Shown here piece by piece: positions 22,880-35,549 of a DNA stretch of 64,000 nt. A model generated the notes under the pieces. The model did not search any database and was not told the origin of the DNA. It was given only the letters and a program-made list of their open reading frames with translations. The translations under genes were made by a program, and so were the position numbers. The number at the start of each line of letters is the position of its first letter. Position 1 is the first letter of the stretch. Location of the stretch: contig JAJEKV010000047.1 in assembly GCA_021234155.1 (NCBI GenBank), positions 4,417,637 through 4,481,636 on the forward strand, in the 5' to 3' direction. The stretch is from Isoetes taiwanensis. Its lineage: Eukaryota > Streptophyta > Lycopodiopsida > Isoetales > Isoetaceae.

Positions 22880-23285
22880 GAGATGTTAATAAGTTGTATA
22901 AGTGGTCAAGATGTCAAACATTGCACAAAAGTACTAGCACTTTGTGCACAAGTGTTAAATAATTCTGCTATAAGTGGTGAGGACAAGATGTCAACACTTG
23001 TGCACAAGGTGTTAACACTTTGTGCACAAGTGTTAAATAACTTGTATAAGTGGCAAGGGAAAAAAAACTCGTGTCCCCTTTTTTTATTTTTACAAGGTCA
23101 ATAATGTCTTGCCAAGGTTCAAGACCTTTGTGCAACTTGTGTCAAGATGTCAAACCTTGCACAAGGTGTTAACACTTTGTGCACTTTGTGTCAAGATGTC
23201 AAACCTTGCACAAGGTGTTAACACTTTGTGCACTTTGTGGCAAGATGTCAAACCTTGCACTTTGTGTTAACACTTTTTAATTTTT
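22880..23285. repeat. Minisatellite with TTGTGCACAA-type palindromes
   Basis: Units built from TCAAGATGTCAAACCTTGCA, then CAAGGTGTTAACACTTTGTG, with CACTTTGTG linkers. The clearest period is about 48 bp at 23,140-23,280. Palindromic elements TTGTGCACAA and GTTAAC recur. No coding potential. Confidence 0.75.
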
Positions 23286-23929
23286 ACAAGGTCAATAAAG
23301 ACCCCACCAATTCTAAAGTAGCCAAAGTTATGGTTTAGGGTACAACATAAGTGTTTTAAAAGAGGCATACTGAGCTACGTCAGTATAAGTTGTACTGTAA
23401 GCACAGATCAAACAAGCAAATTCAAAACCACAACACTAGGCACTTCCAAAATGGCTCTTACCATATATACACTCACGAAATATGAACCATTAACCTAAGG
23501 TAACCATTAACCTTGAGTTTTCAAGTACAAGTACAAGTGTCTCAAGTACATGTACAAGTGTCTTGAAACCTTTCTTTGCCAATGTATTCACTTTAATATT
23601 GAAAACAAGTGATCAGAATTGTTCTGCTGGCCAAACACATGACAATAATTATGTAGCCTGATGTACAAAAAGGTAAACTTGATACAAGAACAGAAATTCA
23701 CAGTACATCTACAATCTCAGGCAGATTTCCTAATAGCATCTCGTGCCAATACTGAGACAGTACTGAGACAGTTCATATGCATAAGCAGCACCTTTTATCT
23801 TGTGCTTGACTGGCTCCAATGCGAAGCGAACCCCTATTACAGACTCGGGAGGGACAAAAACCTTCTTCTTTTTAGTAACTTTGTACCGATGGCGACTAGG
23901 GATCATTTCGAAGTAGTTACTGTAATAAC
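23286..23929. other. Intergenic stretch
   Basis: No gene or repeat that I can support, apart from the small direct repeat CAAGTACAAGTGTCTCAAGT near 23,520-23,570. The ORF at 23,661-23,951 on the plus strand overlaps the transposase tail on the other strand and looks like chance. Confidence 0.35.
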
Positions 23930-26760
23930 CTCATCACCTCACGAAAAATAAGTTTCCATAGTCATCCATGGTATCTACCTCGAGTACATGTTTTACCGGT
24001 GCATTGAAGGATATAATAAGGGACCCCCTCATGATTGTGCAGGAGTGTGAAGCATCCAAAATAATCACCAACTGCGGCGTCTCGTCAATATTATCCTCGT
24101 CATTTGCCCATAAATCCTCAGCCTAAATCAACATCTCCGGGATTGATCTTACTAATTGGCTCTAGTTTTCGCAACTCCCACCTACCACAATGGTCAGCAT
24201 TCTCACAAGCAGGACAATTAAAATTGATGCATGCTTTGCAAAAACATGAAAAGAGGTGCGCACAATAATTTTGTAGCATCGTTTGAGTCTATTCTATTGA
24301 AGACACACAATGAAGTGATTGCACGCCTTTTCTTTGGAAGTACATCATGTGCTTGGGACCGATCAATGTCGGTCACCTCCTAAGAATACCCTCTCCACAT
24401 CTGATTTTTCTCCCTCAATACTTGACCTTGATTCTTTGCATCTTTTACTATCTTCCCATCCTTTTTCCTTTGTTACGCTTCAAGCCACAATTTAGAGATT
24501 GCCCCTTCCCCATCGTGTGTTCCCTTCCCATGTCCGAAACAAAGAAATTCCCTTTGCATTCTTATCTTATGTTGAACATGGTATCTTGTCACATGATAGA
24601 ATGCTCTTCTAGATTGAAACTGGGCTGCACAACCATCGGACCAAACCAAATGGTATTTCAAATGGCCACCACCATTCTCTTGCAACCATTTGAGGTGCAT
24701 CTTGAATGCATCTTGTATGGAAGTGGGTATCATGAGTTTTGTCAAATCGAAATAAATGAGTGCACACATTTTCTCAATCGCCATTTACCTTGAACATGGT
24801 GATATGAACCGAATACTAATTTGTTCATTGTACCAATCTTTGAGCTTGAATCTCGTTGAATGGCTTCAAAGTATAATTTTCAGAAAAATCAACAACCGAT
24901 AGTAATCAATCGTCATTGAAGTGTTCGTATGCATTCTTTGAACTGCTTGCTTTGCCAATGTGCCACAAAATTGTGATATATAAACTTAGACATATGGTCG
25001 AACATGTCATCCAACATCTCCTTTTGTTTGCGCCCTTCTTGTCAACTAACTTCACCCGGGAAGTTCCTTCTTTGAAGGTTCATTAACATAGTTATAGACT
25101 TGCCAATCGATAGAATCCTCGATGCTTCCATCCTTCTCTACGGGACACAACTCAATTAAGCTGTTTCCCACAAGCTGTCACATTTTGTTTCCATGCGGGC
25201 TAGCTTGTGCCACTCCTCATCGGCCCCCTCCGGGCATACCATGGCTCTCCAAAGCGTGCTCACATTATCATAATTACGCTTCTTAGCTTGGCAAATCCGG
25301 CATTAACCACGAAGCACACACATTGCAATTGCAAGTACAATTCTCGTGGAATTTTGACCTCATCATATTGAAAGCCTTCTTATATAAATCTGCTTGCTCA
25401 TGCTTCACACAACAAAGGTATTCCTCTCCTTTAGCTTTTCGTATGCAAGGAGGTTTTAAGTATTCGAATTGCACGATGCCAATTTTGACTTTTGGATCTT
25501 TGATCAACAAAGATTTGGTATAATTCAGCCTACAAAAGTACTTTGTCGAATCTTACAAAATATTAGAATGTACATTCTATATGTTTTTTAATGTATCTTC
25601 CACATTCTTACATCTAAGTACTTTCTTCCTCAAAACCCCACATCCCCGACATAATAGCTACTCTATGAAAAGCGTTCACATATTTTCTTGACATCTACTA
25701 CATTCCTCCAAGAGCTTCCTTGAGTTTTATTTTCTTACATCTATAGCACATCTCTGAGTTAGCTTCAAGTATACCTTCAAGTTGGATTCAATGTAAAGCA
25801 TGTCAATATAACTTCTACAAGAAAAATTGAATAACATTTCTTGATGCATGATGTGGAACATGCTTGTCTGAGAAAAAGACTCATCACACCGCAAAAAATG
25901 TAGAAAACATCTACATGACTACATACATTCCTAGCTAAAGTACATTTGATGTTCGGATCGAAAATTCAAAAAACTATGTAACGACTCCTCCATGACCCTA
26001 AAATACTAGCATGTAATTGTAATGTCGATGTACTGAATTGGTTCAGTCCTCTTCTTCATGACATCTCTTACCTTTGGTGATACTTTTGTATTATCTAACC
26101 AGAACTGAACAACTCTGTCCTTCATAGCCTGATCTATCGCATTTTTTCTTGGCTTTCGTCCTGCTAATGCCCACTGATTTGCTCCACGGTGACATTTTTT
26201 TTTCCTCCTTTCGCTGCTAGCTTCATATTTCTAGGATGCAATTTGAGGATTTTGGCTGCCGGTGTGTGGTCTCATTGTAATACTCCTTCCTTTCCAACTA
26301 CCATGGAAAGAACACTGTGTTTGGCAGCAAGCTTGTCATTGCTATTAGCACGTTTCACTTCTTGGAGGCCATCCTTAAGGTTTTCAAATAAATCTCTTTT
26401 CACAATAGCCTCTTTAGACCTTCCAACAACAGGGCCAAATAAAAAGTCCAATCTACTATCCTGGAGCAATTTTCCAGCAAAAGTTTTTTTCTGTTTTGAA
26501 TTCAATCTAGAAACTTGATTTAGTATGTGATTCACAGAATCATTCACCCTTCTTCTAACTGTTTTGTCCCATATCCGCCTCTCTCTTGCATCTTTTTGAT
26601 GAAGATTGGTTGTCCCCGGAAGAAATGCATGTAGAGTCCTCCTCAATAGCAAAATTGAATCGATGGTAAGTCCTCCTCAAGAACAAGATCCGAACTTTGT
26701 TCTTTGGTGAATTTGATTTACGCCATAGCTTCATACATTCCAAGATCGATCAAACAGGCA
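23930..26760 (-). pseudogene. Decayed transposase-like gene of an uncharacterised family
   Basis: Read on the minus strand, consecutive blocks in shifting frames form one protein. N-terminal: a charged domain at 26,740-26,272 (FAGKLLQDSRLDFLFGPVVG), then VQFWLDNTKVSPKVRDVMKK near 26,050-26,130. Next: DPKVKIGIVQFEYLKPPCIR and a Cys-rich block (HENCTCNCNVC) at 25,510-25,283. Then a likely first catalytic block near 24,880. At 24,784-24,473 come VWSDGCAAQFQSRRAFYHVT and FGHGKGTHDGEGA. C-terminal: a Cys cluster (CFCKACINFNCPACENADHC) near 24,240-24,180 and VGDYFGCFTLL near 24,060. The SDG..QF and HGKG..DG blocks resemble a widespread unclassified eukaryotic gene family that I infer to be an RNase-H-fold (DDD/DDE) transposase. 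Stops and frameshifts show it is inactive. No terminal inverted repeats found. Confidence 0.5.
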
Positions 26761-27027
26761 TAGAAATGGGGATCCTATTCTTGGTTCCAATGAGAAACGG
26801 GTTTCAATCCGGTAGCTTCAATCCTGTGGAGGGAGTTCAAAACTCAAAACGTGCCCACAAATTCGTGGGTTGCCAAAAATAATTGCAAAGAATCTCACGT
26901 GGACCAAAAGCATTAATGATAGGCAGCCCATGTAAAATTCAAATTTTACCTTAAATTCACTTTAAGCTAGTGTATTTTTTTACATCAATTTGCAAGAAAT
27001 ACAAGACACCCTTTCATGCTTCTACCC

Positions 27028-30000
27028 GTATAGGCCTAATAATGCCAAAATAAATGTGCATTTGGTCATGGGTTCAAACCTTGCCAATGTCATTTACATT
27101 TGGAAGTTGGTTACTAGGGGTATACGATGATGATCCCCGACGTGGTAGAACTGAAAAGCCTATACGTGTCCTCCACTTTGGCTGCCGCAAGGCGGTGGGA
27201 TAAGCTAGCTAGTCTGTACAAGATTAGTCTAGTATGGACCTTAAAAAGTAATAAAAAAACAATGGAACTATGGTAGGTGGCATGGATGGTGAGGTTAAAA
27301 AAGCCATGCCCCTAGAGTTGCCCCTAGGACCTAGACTTCCTAAGGCGGGATTTAATCCTGCCTACAAAGTGTGCATGTAAGGCAAAAGTTTTGTCCAACG
27401 GATGTGTGGTGAGTTGATATAGGCTTAGTAATGCCAAAATAAATGTGCATTTGGTCATAGGTTCAAACTTTGCCAATGTCATTTATATTTGGAAGCTGGT
27501 TACTAGGGGTATACGATGATGATCCCCGACGTGGTATAACTTAAAAGCCTATACGTGTCCTCCACTTTGGCTGCTGCAAGGCAGTGGAATAAGCTAGCTA
27601 GTCTGTACAAGATTAGTCTAGTATGGACCTTAAGCCCAACGGATGTGTGGTGAGTTGGTATAGGTCTAGTAATGCCAAAATAAATGTGCATTTGGTCATG
27701 GGTTCAAACCTTGCCAATGTCATTTATATTTGGAAGTTGGTTACTAGGGGTATACGATGATGATCCCCGACGTGGTAGAACTTAAAAGCCTATACGTGTC
27801 TTCCACTTTGGCTGCCGCAAGGCGATGGTATAAGCTAGCTAGTCTATACAAGATTAGTCTAGTATGGACCTTAAACAAAGTAAACAATGGGACTATGGTA
27901 GGTGGCATGGAGCCATGCCCCTAGAGTTGCCCCTAGGACCTAGACTTCCTAAGGCGGGATTAAATCCTGCCTACAAAGTGTGCATGCAAGGCAAAAGTTT
28001 TGTCCAACGGATGTGTGGTGAGTTGGTATAGGCCTAGTAATGCCAAAATAAATGTGCATTTGGTCATGGGTTCAAACCTTGCCAATGTCATTTATATTTG
28101 GAAGTTGGTTACTAGGGGTATACGATGATGATCCCCGACGTGGTAGAACTTAAAAGCCTTTGGCTGCCGCAAGGCGATGGAATAAGCTAGCTAGTCTGTA
28201 CAAGATTAGTCTAGTATGGACCTTAAACAAAGTAATAAAAAAACAATGGGACTATGGTAGGTGGCATGGATGGTGAGGTTAAAAAAGCCCTTAGGACCAA
28301 GACTTCCTAAGGCGGGATTAAATCCTGCCTACAAAGTGTGCATGTAAGCAAAAGTTTTGCCCAACGGATGTGTGGTGAGTTGGTATAGGCCTAGTAATGC
28401 CAAAATAAATGTGCATTTGGTCATGGGTTCAAACCTTGCCAATGTTATTTATATTTGGAAGTTGGTCACTAGGGGTATACGATGATGATCCAAGACGTGG
28501 TAGAACTTAAAAGCCTATACTTGTCCTCCACTTTGGCTGCCGCAAGGCGGTGCGATAAGCTAGCTAGTCTGTACAAGATTAGTCTAGTATGGACCTTAAA
28601 CAAAGTAATAAAAAAACAATGGGATTATGGTAGGTGGCACTAGGATGGTGAGGTTAAAAAAGCCATGCCCCCCTAGAGTTGCCCCTAGGACCTAGACTTC
28701 CTAAGGCGGGATTAAATCCTGCCTACAAAGTATGCATGTAAGGCAAACGTTTTATCCAACAGATGTGTGGTGAGTTAGTATAGGCCTAGTAATGCCAAAA
28801 TAAATGTGCATTTGGTCATGGGTTCAAACCTTGTCAATGTCATTTATATGTGGAAGTTGGTTACTAGGGGTATACGATGATGATCCCTGACGTGGTAGAA
28901 CTTAAAAGCCTATACGTGTCCTCCACTTTGGCTGCCGCAAGGCGGTGGGATAAGCTAGCTAGTCTGTACAAGATTAGTGTAGTATGGATCTTAAACAAAG
29001 TAATAAAAAAACAATCGGACTATGGTAGGTGGCACGAGGATGGTGAGGTTAAAAAACCATGCCCCTAGGACCTAGACTTCCTAAGGTGGGATTAAATCCT
29101 GCCTACAAAGTATGCATGTAAGGCAAAAGTTTTGCCCAACGGATGTGTGGTGAGTTGGTATAGGCCTAGTAATGTCAAAATAAATGTGCATTTGGTCATG
29201 GGTTCAAACCTTGTCAATGTCATTTATATTTGGAAGTTGGTTACTAGGGGTATACAATGATGATCCCCGACATGGTAGAACTTAAAAGCCTATACGTGTC
29301 CTCCACTTTGGCTGCCGCAAGTTGGTGGGATAAGCTAGCTAGTCTGTACAAGATTAGTCTAGTATGGACCTTAAACAAAGTAATAAAAAAATAATGGGAC
29401 TATGGTAGGTGGCACTAGGATGGTGAGGTTAAAAAAGTCATGCCCCTAGAGTTGCCCCTAGGACCTAGACTTCGTAAGGCGGGATTAAATCCTGCTTTCA
29501 AAGTGTGCATGTAAGGCAAAAGTTTTGCCCAATGGATGTGTGGTGAGTTGGTATAGGCCTAGTAATGTCAAAATAAATGTGCATTTGGTCATGGGTTCAA
29601 ACCTTGCCAATGTTATTTATATTTGGAAGTTGGTTACTAGGGGTATTGGTCATGGGTTCAAACCTTTCCAATGTTATTTATATTTGGAAGTTGGTTACTA
29701 GGGGTATACGATGATGATCCCCGACGTGGTAGAACTTAAAAGCCTATACGTGTCCTCCACTTTGGCTGTCGCAAGGCGGTGGGATAAGCTAGCTAGTCTG
29801 TACAAGATTAGTCTAGTATGGACCTTAAGCCCAACGGATGTGTGGGGAGTTGGTATAGGCCTCGTAATGCCAAAATAAATGTGCATTTGGTCATGGGTTC
29901 AAACCTTGTCAATGTCATTTATATTTGGAAGTTGGTTACTAGGGGTATACGATGATATCCCCGACGTGGTAGAACTTAAAAGCTTATACGTGTCCTCCAC

Positions 30001-32559
30001 TTTGGCTGCCGCAAGGCGGTGGGATAAGCTAGCTAGTGTGTACAAGATTAGTCTAGTATGGACCTTAAACAAAGTAATAAAAAAACAATGGGACTATGGT
30101 AGGTGGCACTAGGATGGTGAGGTTAAAAAAGCCATGCTCCTAGAGTTGCCCCTAGGACCTAGACTTCCTAAGGCGGGATTAAATCCTGCCTACAAAGTGT
30201 GCATGTAAGGCAAAAGTTTTGTCCAACGGATGTGTGGTGAGTTGGTATAGGTCTAGTAATACTAAAATAAATGTGCATTTGGTCATGGGTTCAAACCTTG
30301 CCAATGTCATTTATATTTGGAAGTTGGTTACTAGGGGTATACGATGATGATCCCCGACGTGGTAGAACTTAAAAGCCTATACGTCCTTGCCGCAAGGCGG
30401 TGGTGGCACTAGGATGGTGAGGTTAAAAAAGCCATGTCCCTAGAGTTGCCCCTAGGACCTAGACTTCCTAAGGCGGGATTAAATTCTGCCTATAAAGTAT
30501 GCATGTAAGGCAAAAATTTTGTCCAACAGATGTGTGGTGAGTTGGTATAGGCCTAGTAATGCCAAAATAAATGTGCATTTGGTCATGGGTTCAAACTTTG
30601 CCAATGTCATTTACATTTGGGCTGCAGCAAGGCGGTGGGATAAGCTAGCTAGTCTGTACAAGATTAGTGTAGTATGGACCTTAAACAAAGTAATAAAAAA
30701 ACAATCGGACTATGGTAGGTGGCACGAGGATGGTGACTATGGTAGGTGGCACGAGGATGGTGAGTTTAAAAAAGGACCTAGACTTCCTAAGGCGGGATTA
30801 AATCCTGCCTACAAAGTATGCATGTAAGGCAAAAGTTTTGCCCAACGGATGTGTGGTGAGTTGGTATAGGCCTAGTAATGCCAAAATAAATGTGCATTTG
30901 GTCATGGGTTCAAACCTTGTCAATGTCATTTATATTTGGAAGTTGGTTACTAGGGGTATACGATGATGATCCCCGACGTGGTAGAACTTAAAAGCCTATA
31001 TGTGTCCTCCACTTTGGCTGCCGCAAGGCGGTGGGATAAGCTAGCTAGTCTGTACAAGATTAGTGCAGTATGGACCTTAAACAAAGTAATAAAAAAACAA
31101 TGGAACTATGGTAGGTGGCACTAGGATGGTGAGGTTAAAAAAGTCATGCCCCTAGCTAGACTTCCTAAGGCGGGATTAAATCATGCCTTCAAAGTATGCA
31201 TGTAAGGCAAAAGTTTTGCCCAATGGATGTGTGGTGAGTTGGTATAGGCCTAGTAATGTCAAAATAAATGTGCATTTGGTCATGGGTTCAAACCTTGCCA
31301 ATGTTATTTATATTTGGAAGTTGGTTACTAGGGGTATTGGTCATGGGTTCAAACCTTGCCAATGTTATTTATATTTGGAAGTTGGTTACTAGGGGTATAC
31401 GATGATGATCCCCGATGTGGTAGAACTTAAAAGCCTATACGTGTCCTCCACTTTGGCTCCCGCAAGGCGGTGGAATAAGCTAGCTAGTCTGTACAAGATT
31501 AGTCTAGTATGGACCTTAAACAAAGTAATAAAAAAACAATGGGACTATGGTAGGTGGCACTAGGATGGTGAGGTTAAAAAAGCCACGCTCCTAGAGTTGC
31601 CCCTAGGACCTAGACTTCCTAAGGCGGGATTAAATCCTGCCTACAAAGTGTGCATGTAAGGCAAAAGTTTTGCCCAACGGATGTGTGGTGAGTTGGTATA
31701 GGCCTAGTAATGCCAAAATAAATGTGCATTTGGTCATGGGTTCAAACTTTGCCAATGTTATTTATATTTGGAAGTTGGTTACTAGGGGTATACGATGATG
31801 ATCCCCGACGTGGTAGAACTTAAAAGCCTATACATGTCCTCCACTTTGGCTGCCCACAAGGCGGTGGGATAAGCTAGCTAGTCTGTACAAGATTAGTCTA
31901 GTACAATGGAACTATGGTAGGTGGCACTAGGATGGTGTGCCCTAGGACCTAGAATTCCTAAGGCGGGATTAAATCCTGCCTACAAAGTGTGCATGTAAGT
32001 CAAAAGTTTTGTGTCCAACAGATGTGTGGTGAGTTGGTATAGGCCTAGTAATGCCAAAATAAATGTGCATTTGGTCATGGGTTTAAACCTTGCCAATGTC
32101 ATTTATATTTGGAAGTTGGTTACTAGGGGTATACGATGATGATCCCCGACGTGGTAGAACTTAAAAGCCTATACGTGTCCTCCACTTTTGTTGGCGCAAG
32201 GGGTGGGATAAGCTAGCTAGTCTCTGTACAAGATTAGTCTAGTATGGACCTTAAACAAAGTAATAAAAAAATAATGGGACTATGGTAGGTTTAGTCTAGT
32301 ATGGACCTTAAACAAAGTAATAAAAAAATAATGGGACTATGGTAGGTGGCACTAGGATGGTGAGGTTAAAAAAGCCATGCCCCTAGAGTTGCCCCTAGGA
32401 CCTAGACTTCCTAAGGCGGGATTAAATCCTGCCTACAAAGTGTGCATATAAGGCAAAAGTTTTGCCCAACGGATGTGTGGTGAGTTGGTATTAGGCCTAG
32501 TAATGCCAAAATAAATGTGCATTTAGTCATGGGTTCAAATCTTGCCAATGTCATTTATA
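27028..32559. repeat. Satellite array, ~390-bp basic unit, tRNA-like boxes
   Basis: About 16 units in head-to-tail order. The string GATGATCCCCGACGTGG recurs at roughly 27,127, 27,507, 27,757, 28,126, 28,482, 28,876, 29,267, 29,707, 30,346, 30,965, 31,405, 31,797 and 32,138. Full units are about 360-395 bp and shorter ones carry internal deletions. Each unit has GTGGTGAGTTGGT (A-box-like), about 55 bp later GGGTTCAAACC (B-box-like), and a second T-arm-like hairpin GGCGGGATTAAATCCTGCC. ORFs of 60-100 codons inside are by-products of the repetition. The array stops exactly at a Helitron-like end (32,560). Confidence 0.9.
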
Positions 32560-32589
32560 CTAGAAACGTGTGCCCGGCGATGCCGGGCA
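32560..32589 (-). mobile_element. Helitron-type 3' terminus (CTAG plus hairpin)
   Basis: On the minus strand the sequence ends with the hairpin TGCCCGGC-AT-CGCCGGGCA-like stem (32,571-32,589), seven bases, and CTAG next to a T. That is the Helitron 3' end signature (hairpin, short spacer, CTRR, insertion between A and T). It directly abuts the satellite array, which breaks off mid-unit at CATTTATA. The matching 5' TC end was not found, so element length is unknown. It could run to about 38 kb. Confidence 0.55.
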
Positions 32590-32979
32590 TTTCTCAAGAA
32601 TGTGTGCAATGGGTTTAGGGTATTAGGCTCTGCAGCTACAATAGAAATCTTTGTAGGTAATGAGCAAAAAACATATTGCATGAATGTAGTTTAGTAGAAA
32701 TATGAAACGTACATCTGCATGATGAGAACAAACCTTATTTTTAAATGTAAGCACACTATGAATTAATCTTGTACAAAACATGTATGCCTTTACCACCTGA
32801 AAAAACTATCTTTAAAGGCAACAAAGTCTTTGAACATATTAAAGACATTAACACGTGTGAGAGTGATTTATCTCCAGACTATTTGTTATCAATGTTGTCT
32901 TAGAGAAAATTATTGTATTAAATGGTTCAGTAAACAAATAGTTCATTAGCAAGTGTAATGGTTCATAAGGACTTAGTAT

Positions 32980-33009
32980 TTAGAAACGTATGCCCGGCGA
33001 TGCCGGACA
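32980..33009 (-). mobile_element. Second Helitron-type 3' terminus (CTAA plus hairpin)
   Basis: TTAGAAACGTATGCCCGGCG at 32,980 nearly repeats the 32,560 terminus, with the same hairpin at 32,991-33,009 (one mismatch). On the minus strand it ends CTAA, still a CTRR end. Two ends 420 bp apart in the same orientation suggest nested or tandem Helitron relatives. Confidence 0.45.
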
Positions 33010-35549
33010 TTAGTTACGAACATGTAGAATGGGTAGAGGTAATGGCGGAATATGTGCAAGATTTACATATATATAATATGTAACTGTGAGGTCGATTGAA
33101 TGGACTAAATCAATTTATCCAATACATGAAGGTGGAATGTATAATATGTAATTGTGAATTCTAGTGAATGGGTCGATTGGACTCGTACATCTGATAACAT
33201 ACATCAAATGCAAGTATACAAAGATATATGCATTTATTCCAAAAATTACTAAATAGTATTCACAATATAGCTAGAGGGGTGATGGAACATTGCTATCCAA
33301 ATTGAGTAGGACTTTGGTATATCTTGAAAACCTGCAAACAATGGAGCTGAAGAAATAAAGAACCTTGGAAAAGTCGTTAACAAATGGCACATACCTCTCT
33401 AATAGAGCTCTTTGCTCATGTGTCATGGAAAAATAGTGTGCAACAATCCTTAACCAACTGAAATGGGAATTGTCATTTAATTCAACAAATATCTGCCATG
33501 CACTTCATTATCTAGACATGGCCACGCGCTCCTCCCCGGAAAGTGGTGTCAATCTATAAAAAGCCCCGCGTGTCAACCCTGGCCAGAAAACATGGCTTGA
33601 GATCAGCCGAGGCTGCTTCCCACAAGTTTGGTCCGAATCCGCGGATCACCAAGAGGGGCAAGGAGGTAGCATCAAGATATCAAGGATCACTGGCCAGATG
33701 CAGTGACATTCCATGCTTACCTCAAAGGTTGAAAGAGGTCAAATACACGTGTGCTTCCACATAATATCTACTTCCACATAACCATACTCTCCAAATTAAA
33801 TCATTTTTATAACAATAGTAGACATTGGTCAACATATTGAGAAAAGGCATATTTTATACATCTCCGTGTTTGCCTTTAGAGCAAGAAATCAAGCATGTAT
33901 ATAGATAGAACCACCTAGTTTGATTGTTTGGCAGCAAGAACTTGAAAATTCACAAAAACATATTGTGACAATGTACCAACTACTGGTGCCAACAACAACG
34001 CATCAAATAAAATTTGAAAGCACATTGAATAGGATCTTGATAGTGCCTTTAAAACTTGCAAAACAATGCACCTGAACATAGAAATTGTCTTTGAAAAGCC
34101 TTTAACAAATGACAATATCTTTCTAACTGAACCCTTTCCTCCTGTGTCATGGCCAGATAATGTGCAACAATTCTTAACCAACTATATTGATGCTGGTTAT
34201 GCTTCAGTACTGCAAAACAGAAAGCTCGTTAAACATACAACAAAATTCGAATGTTAAAACTCCATCAATTGTTGTCCATTTAATAAAAACGTATGTGTCG
34301 TATGCTTCATTATTTGGCATAACATAAATAGGATCGAGTTGGCATTCAAAATTCAACAGATGACATGACCATATTTCCGCAAGTATTCTGTCATTTTACA
34401 CACAACATTGACTTGCAATACATCTAACCACTTTGCTTTATTTAATCCTTTTGTCAGCAATTTGCTTTGCCATAAGCAATATTCTATAAGCCTTTGGCTG
34501 CTCGGGAATGCATACAGGCACTGGCACTTTGGACTTTAAAAAGGAATCACCTTTTGGGAAGCCGTCCTCAATAACTTTAAACACATGTGCCAAGAGTTAA
34601 AACTTTTGTTTTTTTGCACCTTATGACATAATTATTGTGCTACCAATCTAAGCAATTATTCGTCATCTGTATCAGACATAAATATGGAACAACGAAATTA
34701 AAATTAGAAGAAAAGAAAGTATGTTGACCTTAGCTGGCCACAAATATGATCAGGGGAAGATTTATCTATTTCTGCTCAAAGAAACTTTGCAATTTTCTGA
34801 CCTTTAATTCGTATTAGAGCTTTATAGAGCCAAGACTGCTTTTCTTACCTGCTTTGCAAGGCATAACTGCGCTTATCAATTTCGCAAGGGCACAACTCCA
34901 AAAACATGAAACAAATCTAGTCAAACCTCTACATAAATACCTCTACCTGAATACCTAGATCAGATCATAAATGAATTACACATAGAAGAACCTTGGCATT
35001 CGTAATCAGAATTCTTAAGCAATATCATATTTGGAGCTTCTACTCATCTTATGCAACATCTCTTGGCCCTTCAAGTATTGCAATTGCATAAATCTATGAA
35101 ACAAATAGAATATCAAAGCCTAAATTAAATAATCACGGATTTCAAAAGAAACAATCCATTTTGGGATATCTTCTCTCTCTGGAGCTACCATCTAGATCTC
35201 AGATCTCTGTAACATCATAAAAATGGTCCAACCATGACGTAGTTGAATATGAGGTTGAAAAGGTGAGAGTAAGAATGCATGGCTGTTATCTTCCTACCAG
35301 CTTATACAGTGTGATGTTGCTCTATTCGTAGGATGGCAAGTAAAGCTCAGATGCTCTGCATTTATACAAAGACAAAAAGTGAGAAAAAAAGATATAAGAA
35401 TGAGGTAAAAATTTTATATTTCAGAGATCACTATGAGCAGGCTTTTACATAGAACAACACGCCAAGAGAGAAAAAGAATATAAAGCTTGTCCTAATCTTC
35501 AAAAAGTACAATAGCACAAAATGCATTCAGCCCACCTCTAGATTTACCA
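33010..35549. other. Non-coding interior of Helitron-like region
   Basis: AT-rich, without a supported gene. A diverged duplication links 33,335-33,480 and 34,050-34,290 (shared GTGTCATGG, GTGCAACAAT and CTTAACCAACT strings). A GC-rich island at 33,520-33,720 (GGCCACGCGCTCCTCCCCGG) may be a captured gene scrap, but its 73-codon ORF has no recognisable domain. Confidence 0.4.

Noticed and set aside
28877-31392. ORFs of 60-100 codons in the satellite
   Set aside because: They follow unit boundaries and indels, not conserved frames, and unit divergence shows no codon pattern.
27028-32559. CRISPR-like array
   Set aside because: Units are about 390 bp with no short repeat and unique-spacer structure, and the sequence is a eukaryotic satellite.
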